Assembly (NCBI GenBank): GCA_038040485.1
Contig: JBBPIE010000028.1
Location: forward strand, 25,295 to 89,294
DNA: 64,000 nt
Source: Onstottus_B arcticum
Lineage (GTDB): Bacteria; Acidobacteriota; Blastocatellia; UBA7656
Reading direction: 5' to 3'
The notes under the pieces were generated by a model. The model made no database searches. It was not told the DNA's origin and saw only the letters and a list, made by a program, of their open reading frames with translations. Each line of letters begins with the position of its first letter. Within the stretch, counting starts at the first letter, position 1. Positions 26,364-35,726 of this stretch are shown in pieces. Position numbers and translations under genes: made by a program.

Positions 26364-27635
26364 TCAATGCTGCCGGATTGGAGAGGTCGAGTCTGACCCG
26401 AGCCGCTCAGTTCGCCCTCGCGAGTCGACGACGCCATCGCGCGGCCGCGACACCAGGATTGGAAGCAGAGCTGAAAGCGCCATTACTCCGGCAATTATGT
26501 GGAGCGCTCCGCGATAAGAGCCGGTCGTCTGCCGCATCTGGGCGATAAGCAGCGGGCCAACCGCGCTGGCACAACCCCAGGCCGTCAGCATCAGACCGTA
26601 GATCGGGCCGACGTTCTTCGAGCCAAAATAATCAGCGGCAAATGCCGGCATGGTGCCGAATCCGCCGCCGTAACACATCAGCGCGACGAACGCTACAATC
26701 GTCATCAACCAGACTGCGGTGACACTCGGAAGAAACCAGAACAGTAGAACTTGAACGACGAACATCACGAAAAATGTTGCTCGCCTTGTTATCGAGTCGG
26801 AAACCCATGCCCAAAAGACTCGGCCGAATGCGTTACCGATGCTTACAACGCCCACCATGCTCGCAGCCACGACCGCGCCCACCCCGACAAGTTCCTCAAA
26901 GATCGGCGCCTCCTGCGAGATGATTGAAATGCCCGCGAACGTATTCAGAAACAGAAGCAACCAGAGCGCATACCACTGCCAGGTCTTGAGCGCCTCGCCG
27001 AGCGTGTAATCGCGTCCCGCACGTTGCGAAGTCTGGGAAGCTGTTGGCATCCAACCCTCGGGTCTCCAACCCTCGGGCGGATTCTGCATAAACAGGCTAG
27101 CGACTACCGTCACGATCAGATATGCGATGCCCAGATAGGCAAATGTGTTCAATACACCAACGCTCTGAATGAGTCGCGTAGCTACAGGTGCCGTGATAAG
27201 AGCGCCAGCCCCGAACCCGCCGACGGCGATACCGGTGATGAGCCCTCTGCGATCCGGGAACCACTTCACAAGAACAGCAACCGGAACGATGTAAGAAAAT
27301 CCAAGACCAATCCCGCCGATCAAGCCATAACTGAGGTATAACCACCACAGTTTGTTAGCGGAGAAGCTCGCGAGAAAGACTCCGAGTCCGTACAGTGTTC
27401 CTCCGGTTATCGCGACGACGCGCGGCCCTTTACGATTCAGCCACAGGCCGCCAAAGAACGCCGCAATGCCCAGCACAAAAATGCTGATCGTAAACGTCAA
27501 CGTAACTTCCGAGGTGCTCCAGCCGAATTGTTTGCTGAGCGGGACACGGAATACGCTCCAGGCGTAGACGGCGCCCAACGCAACCTGCATCAATACCCCA
27601 GCCGCCGCAATGACCCATCTATTTTGAGTTCGCAT
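26364..27635 (-). CDS. OFA-family MFS transporter (oxalate/formate antiporter-like)
   Basis: 423 residues, 12 predicted helices, with the OFA-type N-terminus NRWVIAAAGVLMQVALGAVY (AWSVFRVPLSKQFGW follows), GFGAGALITAP and a FGTMPAFAADYFG block in helix 8-9. SD AGGAGG. It lies 12 bp after the DUF1641 gene and downstream of the formate dehydrogenase gene in the same operon, which supports formate or oxalate as its substrate. Family members exchange oxalate/formate or other monocarboxylates. Confidence 0.88.
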   Translation of the reverse strand: MRTQNRWVIAAAGVLMQVALGAVYAWSVFRVPLSKQFGWSTSEVTLTFTISIFVLGIAAFFGGLWLNRKGPRVVAITGGTLYGLGVFLASFSANKLWWLYLSYGLIGGIGLGFSYIVPVAVLVKWFPDRRGLITGIAVGGFGAGALITAPVATRLIQSVGVLNTFAYLGIAYLIVTVVASLFMQNPPEGWRPEGWMPTASQTSQRAGRDYTLGEALKTWQWYALWLLLFLNTFAGISIISQEAPIFEELVGVGAVVAASMVGVVSIGNAFGRVFWAWVSDSITRRATFFVMFVVQVLLFWFLPSVTAVWLMTIVAFVALMCYGGGFGTMPAFAADYFGSKNVGPIYGLMLTAWGCASAVGPLLIAQMRQTTGSYRGALHIIAGVMALSALLPILVSRPRDGVVDSRGRTERLGSDSTSPIRQH

Positions 27636-27647
27636 GATTCCTCCTGA

Positions 27648-28124
27648 TTAAAGCGACCGATCCCTTTCAGACAAATTTCTACCGAACATCACTATCAAAT
27701 CATTGAAAGCGGCCAACCCCCGGCGAAAATCCTTTTTCCAGAACGTGCTCATGAGTTTGAAGAGCCCGGGGGGTTTTGATTCTTCTGCGTTGGCCTGGAC
27801 CAAAGCACTGGGAACTGCGCGGGTAAGATCGCTGAGCAATGCGGGCTCAATCTCTCCGAGCGCCTTCACCAGCAGCAGAAGGTTTCGGGTTGCGCGAATG
27901 GCCTCCGGTCCACTTGCCACCTCGACGACCTGTCCGAGGATTTTTTCACCTCCGTTTAACGTGCCGCGCAAGACCTCGAGCACGCCACTATCGTGCAGGC
28001 TCTGCAACACCTCGTAGGCGGCCAACACTGCCTCAGCGTGTTCCAGCGGCGCCTGCTCGAGTCGCGAATTGAGTTCCCGCTGCGGGTCGCGTGGCGGTAA
28101 CTCTAAAGGAATAGGTCGAGCCAT
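27648..28124 (-). CDS. DUF1641 protein, formate-dehydrogenase associated
   Basis: About 158 residues from ATG 28124 with SD AAGGAG; an in-frame extension to 28211 overlaps the FDH gene. Helical Ala/Leu-rich core with EVLQSLHDSGVLEVLRG and GPEAIRATRNLL blocks. DUF1641 proteins are found next to formate dehydrogenase genes, as in the yrhE-yrhD pair of Bacillus subtilis. It probably assists FDH assembly or activity; the exact role is unknown. It ends 12 bp before the OFA transporter. Confidence 0.82.
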   Translation of the reverse strand: MARPIPLELPPRDPQRELNSRLEQAPLEHAEAVLAAYEVLQSLHDSGVLEVLRGTLNGGEKILGQVVEVASGPEAIRATRNLLLLVKALGEIEPALLSDLTRAVPSALVQANAEESKPPGLFKLMSTFWKKDFRRGLAAFNDLIVMFGRNLSERDRSL

Positions 28125-28141
28125 CTTTTTCTCCTTCCGTG

Positions 28142-31096
28142 CTATGTGGCCTGCCTCGGTTGGATCTGTACGAGTTGAGGTCCCGGTGTTCGATAGTCCG
28201 CACGCTTCCACTTTCGTTCGACTTCTACTCCGTTCTGCGGAGTCGGATGACCCCAGCGCGAATTGGTCCGGGGCAACGGGCTTTCGCCGATCTCCGGCAA
28301 CACTGTTATCTTCACCGAGGTCTCTTTGTATGCGGGGGTATGAGTCACGGGATCGGTGTGGCTGCTCGTCAGGCGATTGACGGGGCTCTCGACTGAGTTC
28401 ATCGGCATGTAGAGTTCTTTGCCGTGAACTCGACGGGTCACCAAGGCGCGCACGCGGACTCTGCCGTATCGCGAAGTGAGATGCACCCAGGTTCCGGTTT
28501 GAATCCCGCGCTCTCGGGCGAGTTGCGGTGAGACTTCGACAAACGTGTCCGGGGTTTTCTCCCGAATTCCATTGGTGCGGTAAGTCAGGTTGCCTTCATG
28601 AAAGTGTTCGAGTAGCCGGCCGTTGTTCAGGTGCAGGTCAAACTCGGCATCGGGTTGCTCGGGCGCTTCCACCCAATGCAAGGGAAACAGCCTCGCCTTG
28701 CCGTCGGGGAAAGCAAACTCTTTAGTGTAAAGCAGCGGTTGATCGCTGCCGTTGGCGGCCACCGGCCACTGCTGCGACTTGTATCCGTCAAGCCTTTCAT
28801 AGCTCACTCCTGCGAACATCGGAGTCAGCGAAGCGATTTCAGCCATGATTTCCGAAGGGTGCTGGTAGCGCCAATCAGCGCCGAGATGATTCGCAACATC
28901 CTGGATGATCCGCCAATCAGGACGGCTTCCTTCCAACGGCTCGAACACTTCATAAAGCCGCTGGATTCTCCGTTCGGTGCTGGTAAAGGTTCCTTCCTTC
29001 TCCAGACTTGGAGAGGCGGGCAAGACTACGTCGGCATATCCGCAAGTGACGCTGAAAAAGATGTCCTGTACGACGAAGAACTCGAGCTTGGAAAACGCAT
29101 CGCTAACGTAGTTTGCGTTCGAGTCGACAATACTCATTTCCTCGCCGGTCAAGTACATCGCCTTGAGCTTGCCCTGCTGAATCGCATCGACCATCTCGTG
29201 ATTGTCCAAACCCTTGGTTGATGGCAGAGGCACCTTCCACGCCGCTTCAAAGCGCGCGCGCACCTCCGGGTTTTCCACGGATTGATAGCCCGGGAGCATA
29301 TTCGGCATGGAACCGTTGTCGCTCGCTCCCTGGACATTGTTATGGCCGCGCAAAGGGTAGGCGCCGGTTCCCGGGCGCATGTAGTTCCCGGTGATGAGCA
29401 GCAGGTTCGAGATCGCGGTTGAGGTATCGGAACCCTGGCTATGTTGCGTCACGCCCATAGCCCAGAGAATGCAGACACGCTCTGCCTCGGCAATCATGTG
29501 AGCCACTTTCTTCAGCGTATCTACCCGCAGCCCACAGCGTTCAGACGCAAAATCCAACGTGAAAGGTTCCAGGGTCTTTCGATACTCCTCGAATCCATTG
29601 ACCCAACGATTGATGAAGTCAGTCTTAGCCAACCCGTTGTCGATCAGATAGCGGCTGACCGCCGAGAGCCAGATGAGATCGGTTCCTGGCCGTGGGTGCA
29701 GGAAGACATCAGCGCGGCGCGCCATTTCGTTCTCGCGCAGATCGGAGACGATTAGTTTTTGACCGTGCAGTTTGTGCGCGCGCTTTACCCGAGTCGCCAG
29801 CACCGGGTGACTCTCGGCGGTGTTGCTGCCGACGATGACGACAAGATCCGCCTGCGCAATGTCGCTGATCGAACCGGAGTCTCCCCCGTAGCCAACGGTT
29901 CGGAACAAACCGATCGTTGCAGGCGACTGGCAGTAACGCGAACAGTTGTCGATGTTGTTTGTGCCGACCACCGCCCGGGCCAGCTTCTGCATGAGATAGC
30001 TTTCTTCGTTCGAGCACTTCGAAGAAGCGATCAGCCCGATAGAGTCTGGTCCGTGCTTCGCTTTGATCTCGGTCAAGCGCCGCGCTACCAGGCTCAGGGC
30101 TTCCTCCCACGTGGCTTCTTGAAACTTGTCCCCCTCGCGGATGAGCGGCTTGGTCAGTCGATCCCCGCTGTTGATATGGTCCCAGGCGAACTTTCCTTTG
30201 ATGCACGTGGAAATGCCATTGGCCGGACCATCCAGCGGCTCGACCTTAAGAATATGGCGATCCTTCGTCCAGACATCGAAGCTGCAACCGACTCCGCAAT
30301 AGGTGCACACTGTCTTGGTTCGGCGAATGCGCGACTCGCGCATCGCCTCCTCGGATTCCGATACCCGCATAATCGTTCCATAACCGGTTTCGGGCTCGAT
30401 CGCCTTGACCACGTCGATCATGCCGCTCAACACCGGCTTGGGCAGCCCGGTGAAGAAACCAGCGTGGCCGAGCATGGACTTTTCCATCAGCGCATTGCAG
30501 GGGCAGACCGTGACGCAGTGCCCGCACGAAACGCAACTGGATTCGCCGATCGTCGAGCCGCCGTCCCACAGCACACGAGGGTGCGGGTCTTCCCAGTTAA
30601 TGGAAAGCGTTTCATTCACCTCGAGGTTTTGACATGCCTCAACGCATCGGCCGCAGAGAATGCATTGATCGGGATCGTAACGATAGAACGGATTCGTATT
30701 GTCGACTTCGTAAGGCTTTGGTCGATAGGGGATGTTCTGGTGTTCAACGGCTAACAGCTTCGTTGTGTTATGGACTGTGCAGTTACCGTTGCTGTTGTCG
30801 CAAACCGTGCAGTAGAGAACGTGATTGCTGAGAATACGGTCAAACGCTTCTCGCTGCGCTGCAATCGCGTCGGCAGATTTCGTATTGACGTTGATTCCTG
30901 CTGAAACGGTGGTGGCGCATGCCCTGACTAGCCGGCCGTCAACTTCAACCATGCATGTATCACAAGTTTGAATGGGGCCAAGCTGAGGGTGGTAACAAAC
31001 CTGGGGAATCTTACTACTGCTGCGGTTGATGACCGCTATGAGACGCTCATCAACCGCTGCATTCTGGACTAAGCCGTCAACCGTGATGCTAATCAT
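28142..31096 (-). CDS. Formate dehydrogenase, molybdopterin catalytic subunit
   Basis: 984 residues from ATG 31096 with SD GGAGG; an earlier in-frame start at 31141 adds 15 residues. Domains in order: N-terminal [2Fe-2S] ferredoxin (Cys in VCYHPQLGPIQTCDTCMVE), an NuoG-like His/Cys iron-sulfur region (YCTVCDNSNGNC), two [4Fe-4S] motifs (CILCGRCVEAC and CVSCGHCVTVC), the Mo-bis-PGD domain with its own [4Fe-4S] site (VCTYCGVGCSFDV), and the molydopterin-binding C-terminal domain. The metal ligand is Cys389 (SRYCQSPAT), so this is a selenium-free enzyme. It resembles soluble NAD-linked or YrhE-type FDHs. First gene of a six-gene operon. Confidence 0.92.
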   Translation of the reverse strand: MISITVDGLVQNAAVDERLIAVINRSSSKIPQVCYHPQLGPIQTCDTCMVEVDGRLVRACATTVSAGINVNTKSADAIAAQREAFDRILSNHVLYCTVCDNSNGNCTVHNTTKLLAVEHQNIPYRPKPYEVDNTNPFYRYDPDQCILCGRCVEACQNLEVNETLSINWEDPHPRVLWDGGSTIGESSCVSCGHCVTVCPCNALMEKSMLGHAGFFTGLPKPVLSGMIDVVKAIEPETGYGTIMRVSESEEAMRESRIRRTKTVCTYCGVGCSFDVWTKDRHILKVEPLDGPANGISTCIKGKFAWDHINSGDRLTKPLIREGDKFQEATWEEALSLVARRLTEIKAKHGPDSIGLIASSKCSNEESYLMQKLARAVVGTNNIDNCSRYCQSPATIGLFRTVGYGGDSGSISDIAQADLVVIVGSNTAESHPVLATRVKRAHKLHGQKLIVSDLRENEMARRADVFLHPRPGTDLIWLSAVSRYLIDNGLAKTDFINRWVNGFEEYRKTLEPFTLDFASERCGLRVDTLKKVAHMIAEAERVCILWAMGVTQHSQGSDTSTAISNLLLITGNYMRPGTGAYPLRGHNNVQGASDNGSMPNMLPGYQSVENPEVRARFEAAWKVPLPSTKGLDNHEMVDAIQQGKLKAMYLTGEEMSIVDSNANYVSDAFSKLEFFVVQDIFFSVTCGYADVVLPASPSLEKEGTFTSTERRIQRLYEVFEPLEGSRPDWRIIQDVANHLGADWRYQHPSEIMAEIASLTPMFAGVSYERLDGYKSQQWPVAANGSDQPLLYTKEFAFPDGKARLFPLHWVEAPEQPDAEFDLHLNNGRLLEHFHEGNLTYRTNGIREKTPDTFVEVSPQLARERGIQTGTWVHLTSRYGRVRVRALVTRRVHGKELYMPMNSVESPVNRLTSSHTDPVTHTPAYKETSVKITVLPEIGESPLPRTNSRWGHPTPQNGVEVERKWKRADYRTPGPQLVQIQPRQAT

Positions 31097-31580
31097 CCGT
31101 GTAGTTCCTCCATCGAATATTCTGCCGGCAAAAAGTTTCAAACCATCCAGTCAGAAAACCGACCGATGCATGGCATCCAATCATCGATGTTCAAGTCTAA
31201 GGCAGGCAGCTTCGCGGCGTCTTAGCTGATCTTGCTCATAGTTGCCCTTTCTTGCTGAATCCTAGCTTCGACTGTCCTTCAGCCCCTTCAGCTCCTTCCG
31301 CCTGTTTGCATTCGTTCTGGTTGTCCCGCACCTGAACGCTTGAACGATACGTCACCCTTTGCTCTTGATTGCGGCCCTTGCGGTCGCCTACCGGCCTTTT
31401 GAAGACTGATTTCTGCTTGTAGTCTTATTGCGAAGCGCTTATATTCACATCGCACCGATTCTTCCCGTCCATGTTTCTAGGCTGACGCGACTGTTCAAGT
31501 GCGTCATGGGAAGGATATGAACGCCGTAGGTGGTTGCTGATTAATAGCGAAGACTAAACAGATTCAGAAGGTAATCTCTT
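31097..31580. other. Divergent intergenic region between FDH and ABC importer genes
   Basis: No gene is visible. It must hold the promoter of the minus-strand formate operon and that of the plus-strand importer. The FDH SD (GGAGG) is at its left end. Neither a GAAAGAAC-family element nor a clear riboswitch could be found by eye; sequence is pyrimidine-rich around 31260-31400. Confidence 0.6.
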
Positions 31581-32600
31581 ATGCAATCTCAAAAGAAGTT
31601 TTTTAACCGGAGGATCGTGGCGATCTTAATCGCAGCCGTGGTTATCGCGACTATTGCCTTCGTACTTTACCGTTGGAACAACAATCAACCAAAGCTAAAG
31701 AAGATCACAATCGCGCAGGCAGGAGACTTCTTTCTCTATGCGCCGCTCTATATAGCCAAGGATGCGGGGTTGTTTGAAAAAAAAGGGCTGGATGTTTCAT
31801 TGGTCAGTACTGGTGGTGACGACAAAACATGGGCCGCGATCATAGGCGGAAGCGCTCAGTTTGGCGTGGCAGACCCGACCTTCGTTGCCATCTCGGACAA
31901 GCGCGGGCAGCCAGGGCGTGTTGTTGCATCCGTAGTAAACGGTGTTCCTTTTTGGGGGATTACGTTTAACCCTAAGATCCTGCCAATCACAGATCCGAAG
32001 GAGATTGGATCCTACGGCATAGCAACTTTTCCCGCGCCGTCGACGGCTTACACCCTGCAAAAGGAGATGTTTCAGCGAGCAGGCTTAACGCCTAATATAC
32101 GTGAAGGTGCTTTTGGAACGTTGATAGCGATGCTGAAGGCGGGCAAGGCAGATATTGCCCTAGAGTTGGAACCCAACGTCTCTCAAGCAGTCATGCAAGG
32201 AGCTCACATAGTCTATGCCATGCCAGACATCTACGGCGACTTCGCAATCACGGGCCTGACAACAACACCCGATCTCATCGGTCGCGACCATCAATTGATT
32301 GAGGATGTCGTGTGTTGTCTCCAACAGGCCTTGGATTTTGCGCGCACTAGACCTGAAGAAACTCTTCGAATCCTGTCTGCTCGATTTCCTGAAATTGAAC
32401 CTCAAGTTGCAAAAGCTGCCTTGGATCGGGCTTTGAAAGCGGGAATCATCCCCCGAGATGTCTCAATAGCCCCTAGCGCTTGGGCGAAAGCTATCGAGGT
32501 GCGGGTCAAGGTTGGCGATCTGTCCTCGCCCAAGGGTATGGAAGCATACGTTGACAATACCTTCGCTATACGCGCTGAGTCTAACTGCAAGGGTAACTAG
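31581..32600 (+). CDS. ABC importer substrate-binding protein, NitT/TauT type
   Basis: 339 residues with an uncleaved-looking N-terminal helix (basic MQSQKKFFNRRI then IAAVVIATIAFVLY) and no lipobox, so it may be membrane-anchored on the periplasmic side. Mature NMT1/thiamine-precursor fold: KKITIAQAGDFFLYAPLYIAKD, GGSAQFGVADP, YGIATFPAPSTAYT. This family binds nitrate, sulfonates, pyrimidine precursors or similar. It is first of a four-gene operon with a second binding-protein-like gene, ATPase and permease. The neighbouring operon suggests small acids, but specificity cannot be read. Confidence 0.85.
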   Translation: MQSQKKFFNRRIVAILIAAVVIATIAFVLYRWNNNQPKLKKITIAQAGDFFLYAPLYIAKDAGLFEKKGLDVSLVSTGGDDKTWAAIIGGSAQFGVADPTFVAISDKRGQPGRVVASVVNGVPFWGITFNPKILPITDPKEIGSYGIATFPAPSTAYTLQKEMFQRAGLTPNIREGAFGTLIAMLKAGKADIALELEPNVSQAVMQGAHIVYAMPDIYGDFAITGLTTTPDLIGRDHQLIEDVVCCLQQALDFARTRPEETLRILSARFPEIEPQVAKAALDRALKAGIIPRDVSIAPSAWAKAIEVRVKVGDLSSPKGMEAYVDNTFAIRAESNCKGN

Positions 32601-32647
32601 AGGACCGCGCTAATCCCTCGTTTTTCGCTGACTTCAACAGAAATATC

Positions 32648-34015
32648 ATGGACACCGGACGAAGGAAGATAAAGATAGTAGTTATGGATAAACACTTCCT
32701 ATATCTGCCTCTGTATTACGCAAAGTATAGGAATTTTTTTGGTTTCGTGCCACGTAACTATGAACTGGAAATTGTTTTGTCGGCTGGTCATACCGACGAA
32801 TCTGCCTACCAAATGCTAATGGATTCTGGGTACGGAAAAAACACTGAAGTGGACTTCGCTGTTGCTGACCCAAGCGTAACTCTCAACACGTCCAATTCCT
32901 TTGAGGGAACGCCCGCGATACTAGCATCTCTAATTACCAATACCGCTTTTTGGGCGGTGGACCGTAAGACACATCAGATCGTCTTGCCCAAAGATCTCGC
33001 TGACTTTCAGAAAATCATCGCGTTCAAGCCCGGTACGACCTCACACTCGATAGCTCAACGAATCTTTCGAGACGCCAGTAAGAGTCCTTCAATTCAGCCA
33101 GTCAATCCAAGCCAAGAATTAATAGCCTTACAAAAAAGCACCAACACAGTCGCGCTCTCTCCCGATATTCTCGGCATCGATCACCTTTTGTTCTACCAAA
33201 AACACTTTAATATCGATTTGGCTTTGGGAACCACGCAAGAGTTCAGCAATGTTTTCATGACGGCATTTCTCAGTCGACAAGACGTAGTGGAACAGCATCG
33301 CCCTCTTGTTATGGGCCTCCTAAAGGCTTTACAACTATCTCTCATCCTGGTGAGAGCACAAGCGCCAGATCTTATCGAGTATGCAGCCGATCGGTTTGGC
33401 GATTCCAAGGACAGAGTCAGAAGCGCGTTGAATCGTGCCGAACAAGCCCAAGTGTTTCCTCCTAGTATTGAGGTCTCGGTAGCGAGTTGGATGAACGCGG
33501 CTAAGATCTGGTACGAGTCAGGAGACCGGCAGTTCCTATCAGATGAACAGAAAGAGGCAAAGCTCAGATTTCAGAACATAGCTCAACCGCATCTAAGTTT
33601 AGCTAAAGCCGCAATCGATGAACTCTATTCCCAAGTCTCAACCACCAATAGAACGCTATCGACCTGGAAGTCTGCCTTGCGAACTTCGGGGGCGGCTGCG
33701 CTGTGTTTCGGCGTTGCAACCGCTGTTGTAAAATGGTGTCACTGGAGCGGGATCGGCGTCCTACTATTATCGACCACACTTGCAATACTGCTTGCGAGTT
33801 GGCTCAGACTGAACCGAGCGTCTTCGACTTGGTTTCTTCATTGGTTCTACTGCGCAGCCATCCAGTTCGTAATCTTGGCCTGGTTGAGTCCTGAACTTAA
33901 GGCCCTGATCCCGATCCAAACATTCATACCTGTGACCATTGCCGCGACGCTACTGTTTTTGGAAATTAGACTGGTTCACGACGAACACAAGAAGCTTACT
34001 GAGGGCAGCGGATGA
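32648..34015 (+). CDS. Binding-protein-like domain fused to C-terminal membrane helices
   Basis: 455 residues. Residues 1-300 have the NMT1 fold seen in the previous gene (KIVVMDKHFLYLPLYYAKY, DFAVADPSVTLN, KIIAFKPGTTSHSIAQRIF), but there is no signal peptide or leading helix. The C-terminus (about 350-448) has four hydrophobic segments and ends in a charged tail. Without a signal, the binding domain would stay in the cytoplasm, with four helices anchoring it. This is unlike a classical binding protein and could be a substrate sensor. The gene overlaps the ATPase start by 4 bp (ATGA), so it is co-translated with the importer. Confidence 0.7.
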   Translation: MDTGRRKIKIVVMDKHFLYLPLYYAKYRNFFGFVPRNYELEIVLSAGHTDESAYQMLMDSGYGKNTEVDFAVADPSVTLNTSNSFEGTPAILASLITNTAFWAVDRKTHQIVLPKDLADFQKIIAFKPGTTSHSIAQRIFRDASKSPSIQPVNPSQELIALQKSTNTVALSPDILGIDHLLFYQKHFNIDLALGTTQEFSNVFMTAFLSRQDVVEQHRPLVMGLLKALQLSLILVRAQAPDLIEYAADRFGDSKDRVRSALNRAEQAQVFPPSIEVSVASWMNAAKIWYESGDRQFLSDEQKEAKLRFQNIAQPHLSLAKAAIDELYSQVSTTNRTLSTWKSALRTSGAAALCFGVATAVVKWCHWSGIGVLLLSTTLAILLASWLRLNRASSTWFLHWFYCAAIQFVILAWLSPELKALIPIQTFIPVTIAATLLFLEIRLVHDEHKKLTEGSG

Positions 34016-34782
34016 GTGAGCAAGCCAAGGACATCGTTGCCAACGACGTCAGTATGGCCTTCACCAGGGGGAGCGAAAAGCTGACCGCGCTCGATTCTGT
34101 GAGCCTCACTGTTCTTCGAGGTAGCTTCCTATCAATCGTTGGTCCATCTGGTTGCGGTAAGACCACTCTACTAAGGATTCTGGCGAAGCTCCTGACTCCA
34201 ACCACGGGTGAAGTATGGATAGATCCCGGACAGCTAAAGGAGGGCATCGCCTACGTGCCTCAATCGCCGCTATTACTTCCTTGGCGCACTCTCCTACAAA
34301 ACGCAGCACTCGGATTGGAATTGAAGGGCAAGCTTAACGCAGCGAAAGTTGAACGCATCAAAGCGGAGATTCAGGAATTCGGCCTTGGCGGATTCGAAGA
34401 AAGTGTTACGGCAGAGTTGTCTGGGGGAATGGCCCAACGGGCGTCATTAATCCGCGCCCTAGAGAGCCGCCCACGAATCTTGTTCTGTGATGAGCCGTTC
34501 TCGGCAATTGATTTCGTAACCCGGTTGGGCCTAACCACCCGATTCAAATTACTCTGTGGCGTGCACAACATGACAACCGTTTTCGTGACCCACAATATAG
34601 AAGAAGCGATCTTTCTTGGTGATCAGGTTGCGGTAATGAGCGGCAGACCCGGCAAGATTGTGGCGACCCACCATCCAAACTTGTCAATTGGCAGCGAAGA
34701 TGCTGTGGCGTGCAGACAAGCGCCAGAGTTTGCTCAACTATTCGCTCAGATATGGGAAGAACTCAAGAATGGTAGTGCCTAG
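34012..34782 (+). CDS. ABC importer ATPase, NitT/TauT type
   Basis: 256 residues. Walker A GPSGCGKTT at 44-52, Q-loop in AYVPQSPLLLPW, signature LSGGMAQRASL, Walker B ILFCDEPFSAID and H-loop in FVTHNIEEA. These residues match TauB/SsuB-type ATPases. It starts inside the stop of the previous gene (4-bp overlap) and ends 14 bp into the permease gene, so the operon is tightly coupled. Confidence 0.92.
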   Translation: MSEQAKDIVANDVSMAFTRGSEKLTALDSVSLTVLRGSFLSIVGPSGCGKTTLLRILAKLLTPTTGEVWIDPGQLKEGIAYVPQSPLLLPWRTLLQNAALGLELKGKLNAAKVERIKAEIQEFGLGGFEESVTAELSGGMAQRASLIRALESRPRILFCDEPFSAIDFVTRLGLTTRFKLLCGVHNMTTVFVTHNIEEAIFLGDQVAVMSGRPGKIVATHHPNLSIGSEDAVACRQAPEFAQLFAQIWEELKNGSA

Positions 34783-35566
34783 AACCAAAAAAAGAGTTCT
34801 GGGTCTTCAGTTAGCTGTGGCTATCGCTTGGCTGTGTGTTTGGGAATTTGCGGGACGTTCATCGGACAACGTCTTCTTCTTGATCGGCACACCGTCGGCC
34901 GTACTTCGGGAGTTCAAACAGTTACTCTTCTTCGAAGATTTCCATTACCATTTTCTGGTTACAAGCGGTGAGGCGATGATTGGTCTGATCATTGGCACAG
35001 TAGTCGGGGCTGGCGTCGGACTGTCTTTGTGGTACTCGGAGACCGCTGCTGCTACAGCTAGACCATTCATAATCACGCTTGGCACGTTGCCCATCTTTGC
35101 GTTTGCTCCCCTGATGATTGTTTGGTTTGGTATAGGTTTCAGCATGAAGGTTGCGCTGGCGACGTTCTCAACTGTATTTGTAGCCTTCAATCAGGCATAT
35201 AGAGGGGCTACCTTAGTTTCTCAAGAGTATGTTGACGTGTTGCGAGGAATGAATGCGTCTCGACATCAGGTCTTCGCTAAGGTGATCATCCCCGGATCAT
35301 TGGATTGGGTCTTGAGTTCGATGAGATTGAATGTAGGCTTTGCGTTGCTTGGTGCCTTTATCGGTGAGTTTGTCGCATCCGATAAGGGCCTAGGATACCT
35401 CATACTTCGAGCAGCCGGCCTGTACAATATTCCTCGAGCATTAGCGGCCGCAATCGGTATTACTGTCCTTGCTCTGTTTTTAGACTTTGTAGCACGCTAC
35501 GTCGAGAGTCACCGGCATGTGTTAGTTCAGATTCTCAGCGTCCCTCGATCCATCTGGCGCAGCTAG
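34769..35566 (+). CDS. ABC importer permease, NitT/TauT type
   Basis: About 265 residues from ATG 34769; a longer frame from 34658 only shadows the ATPase gene. Six predicted helices, with the EAA-type loop near QEYVDVLRGMNASRHQVFAKVIIPGS. The start MVVPRTKKRVLG leads into a helix LQLAVAIAWLCVWEF. The AT-richer sequence matches its operon partners and differs from the flanking genes, consistent with separate acquisition of the operon. Confidence 0.9.
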   Translation: MVVPRTKKRVLGLQLAVAIAWLCVWEFAGRSSDNVFFLIGTPSAVLREFKQLLFFEDFHYHFLVTSGEAMIGLIIGTVVGAGVGLSLWYSETAAATARPFIITLGTLPIFAFAPLMIVWFGIGFSMKVALATFSTVFVAFNQAYRGATLVSQEYVDVLRGMNASRHQVFAKVIIPGSLDWVLSSMRLNVGFALLGAFIGEFVASDKGLGYLILRAAGLYNIPRALAAAIGITVLALFLDFVARYVESHRHVLVQILSVPRSIWRS

Positions 35567-35726
35567 GGTCAGGCATCACATTTCTAGATTTCCTTCAACA
35601 GAACGTCGGGAATGCACAACTACCGAGGTTTCATTGAGTGCATTCTGGCCTACATCCGAGAAGTTAAAGCCGGGCATTTTGTCGAACAACCTCACCCGAT
35701 AAAAGCGGCAACATACTACATGCCAG

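Noticed and set aside
29930..29932. Selenocysteine at the FDH active site
   Set aside because: The metal-ligand codon is TGC, read as Cys389; no in-frame TGA is present there.
29759..30754. Long plus-strand frame (331 codons) inside the FDH region
   Set aside because: It lies opposite the strongly conserved FDH gene and has no family pattern; it is an antisense shadow.
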